A stretch of 58,822 nt of DNA. Source: Acidobacteriota bacterium. GTDB lineage: Bacteria > Acidobacteriota > Thermoanaerobaculia > Multivoradales > Multivoraceae. This document shows, one piece after another, positions 57,762 to 58,822 of this stretch. The position numbers and the translations under genes are program-made. Below the pieces are notes generated by a model that was not told where the DNA came from, searched no databases, and was given only the letters and a program-made list of their open reading frames with translations. The stretch is taken from positions 1-58,822 of the forward strand of contig JAPPFP010000013.1 of NCBI GenBank assembly GCA_028877275.1, written 5' to 3'. Every line of letters begins with the position of its first letter. The stretch's first letter is position 1.

Positions 57762-57875
57762 TCACGGCCAGGTAACCACGATAACTGCGGCTGCCGCGAT
57801 TCCGAACAGGATCAAGAACCACGTGAACAACCGCAGTGACCGCGATTCGTGTCGGTCGCGGAAGCCGTTGCTCAC
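57762..57875 (-). CDS. 37-residue membrane protein
   Basis: GTG 57875 with AGAGGG upstream. The product MSNGFRDRHESRSLRLFTWF continues into one hydrophobic segment (LILFGIAAAAVIVVTW) and stops after Pro. It starts 15 bases after the stop of the next small membrane gene on the same strand, suggesting a small operon. Confidence 0.5.
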   Translation of the reverse strand: MSNGFRDRHESRSLRLFTWFLILFGIAAAAVIVVTWP

Positions 57876-57889
57876 GGGCGAGACCCTCT

Positions 57890-58114
57890 TTAGCGACGGC
57901 CGGCCTCAACCGGGCCGTCAGCTTCAGCTATAGCGCTCCCACGTCCAAGCAGCATGTTCACGGCACGCTTCCACGTCCGGAGCAACACACACAGGACCAC
58001 GCCGCCCAGGAGGTTGAACCCGACCTCTGTCCACATTCCAGCCCATGCACGCCAGCCGATAGCGCAGAGCATGACTGCCACGATGAAGTACTTGTTCAGC
58101 ATCAGGTTCCGCAT
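57890..58114 (-). CDS. Small two-span membrane protein
   Basis: 74 residues from ATG 58114. Two hydrophobic segments (NKYFIVAVMLCAIGWRAWAG and VGFNLLGGVVLCVLLRTW) and a polar tail. Lies in a row of four small membrane genes on this strand. Family unknown. Confidence 0.5.
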   Translation of the reverse strand: MRNLMLNKYFIVAVMLCAIGWRAWAGMWTEVGFNLLGGVVLCVLLRTWKRAVNMLLGRGSAIAEADGPVEAGRR

Positions 58115-58133
58115 CAGAGGACGACGACCGCTA

Positions 58134-58388
58134 TCACCGTGGCCTCGGGCCGTTGCTGGGCCTCCGAGAGCCTCGCGGCGGACCTGCACCGGGGTTCCTC
58201 GAGCGGTCGCCAAGACTCTCCTGTCGATGGAGACCGCTGTCCGCAGCCTCGCGCCTCCTGGCGACCCGCCTGCGGCCCATCCCGTGCGCCCAGACCACAA
58301 AACCGACTCCTAGGGCGATTCCCGCGACTGCGCCCAACACTGTCGTCCCCGGATGCTCACTCGTCACGACTGCGAGCAGGAGTTCCAA
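58134..58388 (-). CDS. Small membrane protein
   Basis: 84 residues from TTG 58388. One hydrophobic segment (TTVLGAVAGIALGVGFVVWA) followed by a strongly basic tail (GMGRRRVARRREAAD). Ends 20 bases before the start of the gene at 58114. The tail beyond ~55 residues is low-complexity. Confidence 0.4.
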   Translation of the reverse strand: MELLLAVVTSEHPGTTVLGAVAGIALGVGFVVWAHGMGRRRVARRREAADSGLHRQESLGDRSRNPGAGPPRGSRRPSNGPRPR

Positions 58389-58548
58389 GCCCGCCGGCGA
58401 TGGATACGGCGGCCATTGCTGTAAGCGTCAGTACTCGCGACACGACCGACTCAGATCAGCTCCGTCTCTTGGAGTGCTACCCGCTGGATCGGGCGACGTA
58501 CACGCCTCCCGACCCAGCGGGCTCAGCGCCAAGCGCACCTAGCACCCT

Positions 58549-58716
58549 TCACCCCAATGAACGTCCAGCGACAATCACGCCAAGACTGCCGGTGCCCAGC
58601 AATGTCGCGGTCCCAACCGGCGTCAGTCCCTGATAGGCCGCGATCACGCTTCGCATGCCGATGAACAGCGCCAACACACACTGCACCAGAACGATCCCGA
58701 ACGCCTCGGCTCCCAA
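58549..58716 (-). CDS. Small two-span membrane protein
   Basis: About 55 residues from TTG 58716 (the frame is open to 58734). AFGIVLVQCVLALFIGMRSV and TATLLGTGSLGVIVAGRSLG are hydrophobic. The first gene of the small-membrane-protein row. The start is uncertain. Confidence 0.4.
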   Translation of the reverse strand: MGAEAFGIVLVQCVLALFIGMRSVIAAYQGLTPVGTATLLGTGSLGVIVAGRSLG

Positions 58717-58822
58717 ACCGAGCCGCGCTCCTACCTAGTGACTCGTCGGTGCGCGACGCTGTACCGTGCCCTACTGATCCAGGCCGCCGCCATGCAGTGG
58801 TTTATCGGGCGCGCCGGGATCG

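Overview
The window is GC-rich, mosaic, mostly accessory DNA. The type IV secretion genes include VirB9- and VirB10-like proteins, which form the outer-membrane core of such systems, so the host is most likely a two-membrane (Gram-negative-type) bacterium. GC content, TTG/GTG start usage and secreted CARDB-type proteins would fit Acidobacteriota or a similar high-GC group, but nothing here fixes the taxonomy.

Left part (1-31.6 kb). This is a patchwork of remnants and defence genes. It opens with debris of a conjugative element: a tyrosine-recombinase tail, the tail of a replication-relaxation-like gene, and the first copy of a ~330-bp repeat with a 19-bp inverted repeat. A defence cluster follows (PIN toxin pair; MmeI-like remnant; GmrSD-like DUF262/DUF1524 protein; an Eco57I-type methyltransferase fused to a BsuBI/PstI-type endonuclease; later vsr and an orphan hsdM). 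Interspersed are three copies of an unusual gene joining a diphthine-ammonia-ligase-like PP-loop domain to an AraC-type DNA-binding domain, each copy with a different lesion. An intact lysA sits inside a broken copy of the replication-relaxation-like gene. A decayed IS21-family element closes this part.

Middle part (32-53.7 kb). This is one coherent mobile element: an AlpA-like regulator, a RepB-type primase, a RepA-like initiator with three downstream iterons, and a tyrosine recombinase, then a long rightward operon with ardC, a replication-relaxation-like gene, small membrane proteins, VirB2, VirB3, VirB4, VirB9, VirB10, VirB5, VirB6, VirB8, a second replication-relaxation-like gene, the intact inverted-repeat region, VirD4, VirB11 and a ribbon-helix-helix protein. 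I see no canonical relaxase. The set suggests an integrative element that can also replicate like a plasmid and transfer itself.

Right part (53.7-58.8 kb). This is a second graveyard (fragments of istB, an L24-like gene, DUF4926, DUF6883 and ardC), a leader-cassette locus, a frameshifted DUF4258/DUF2283 pair, two unknown co-transcribed genes, a tRNA-Thr 5' fragment, a GIY-YIG protein and a row of very small membrane proteins.

The most original signal is a three-member cassette family (13.2-13.9 kb, 21.0-21.7 kb, 55.0-56.0 kb). In each, a conserved upstream region, ribosome binding site and signal peptide precede an unrelated mature secreted protein, which is followed by a tightly coupled membrane or exported partner. 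This resembles a system that swaps secreted cargo behind a fixed promoter and leader.
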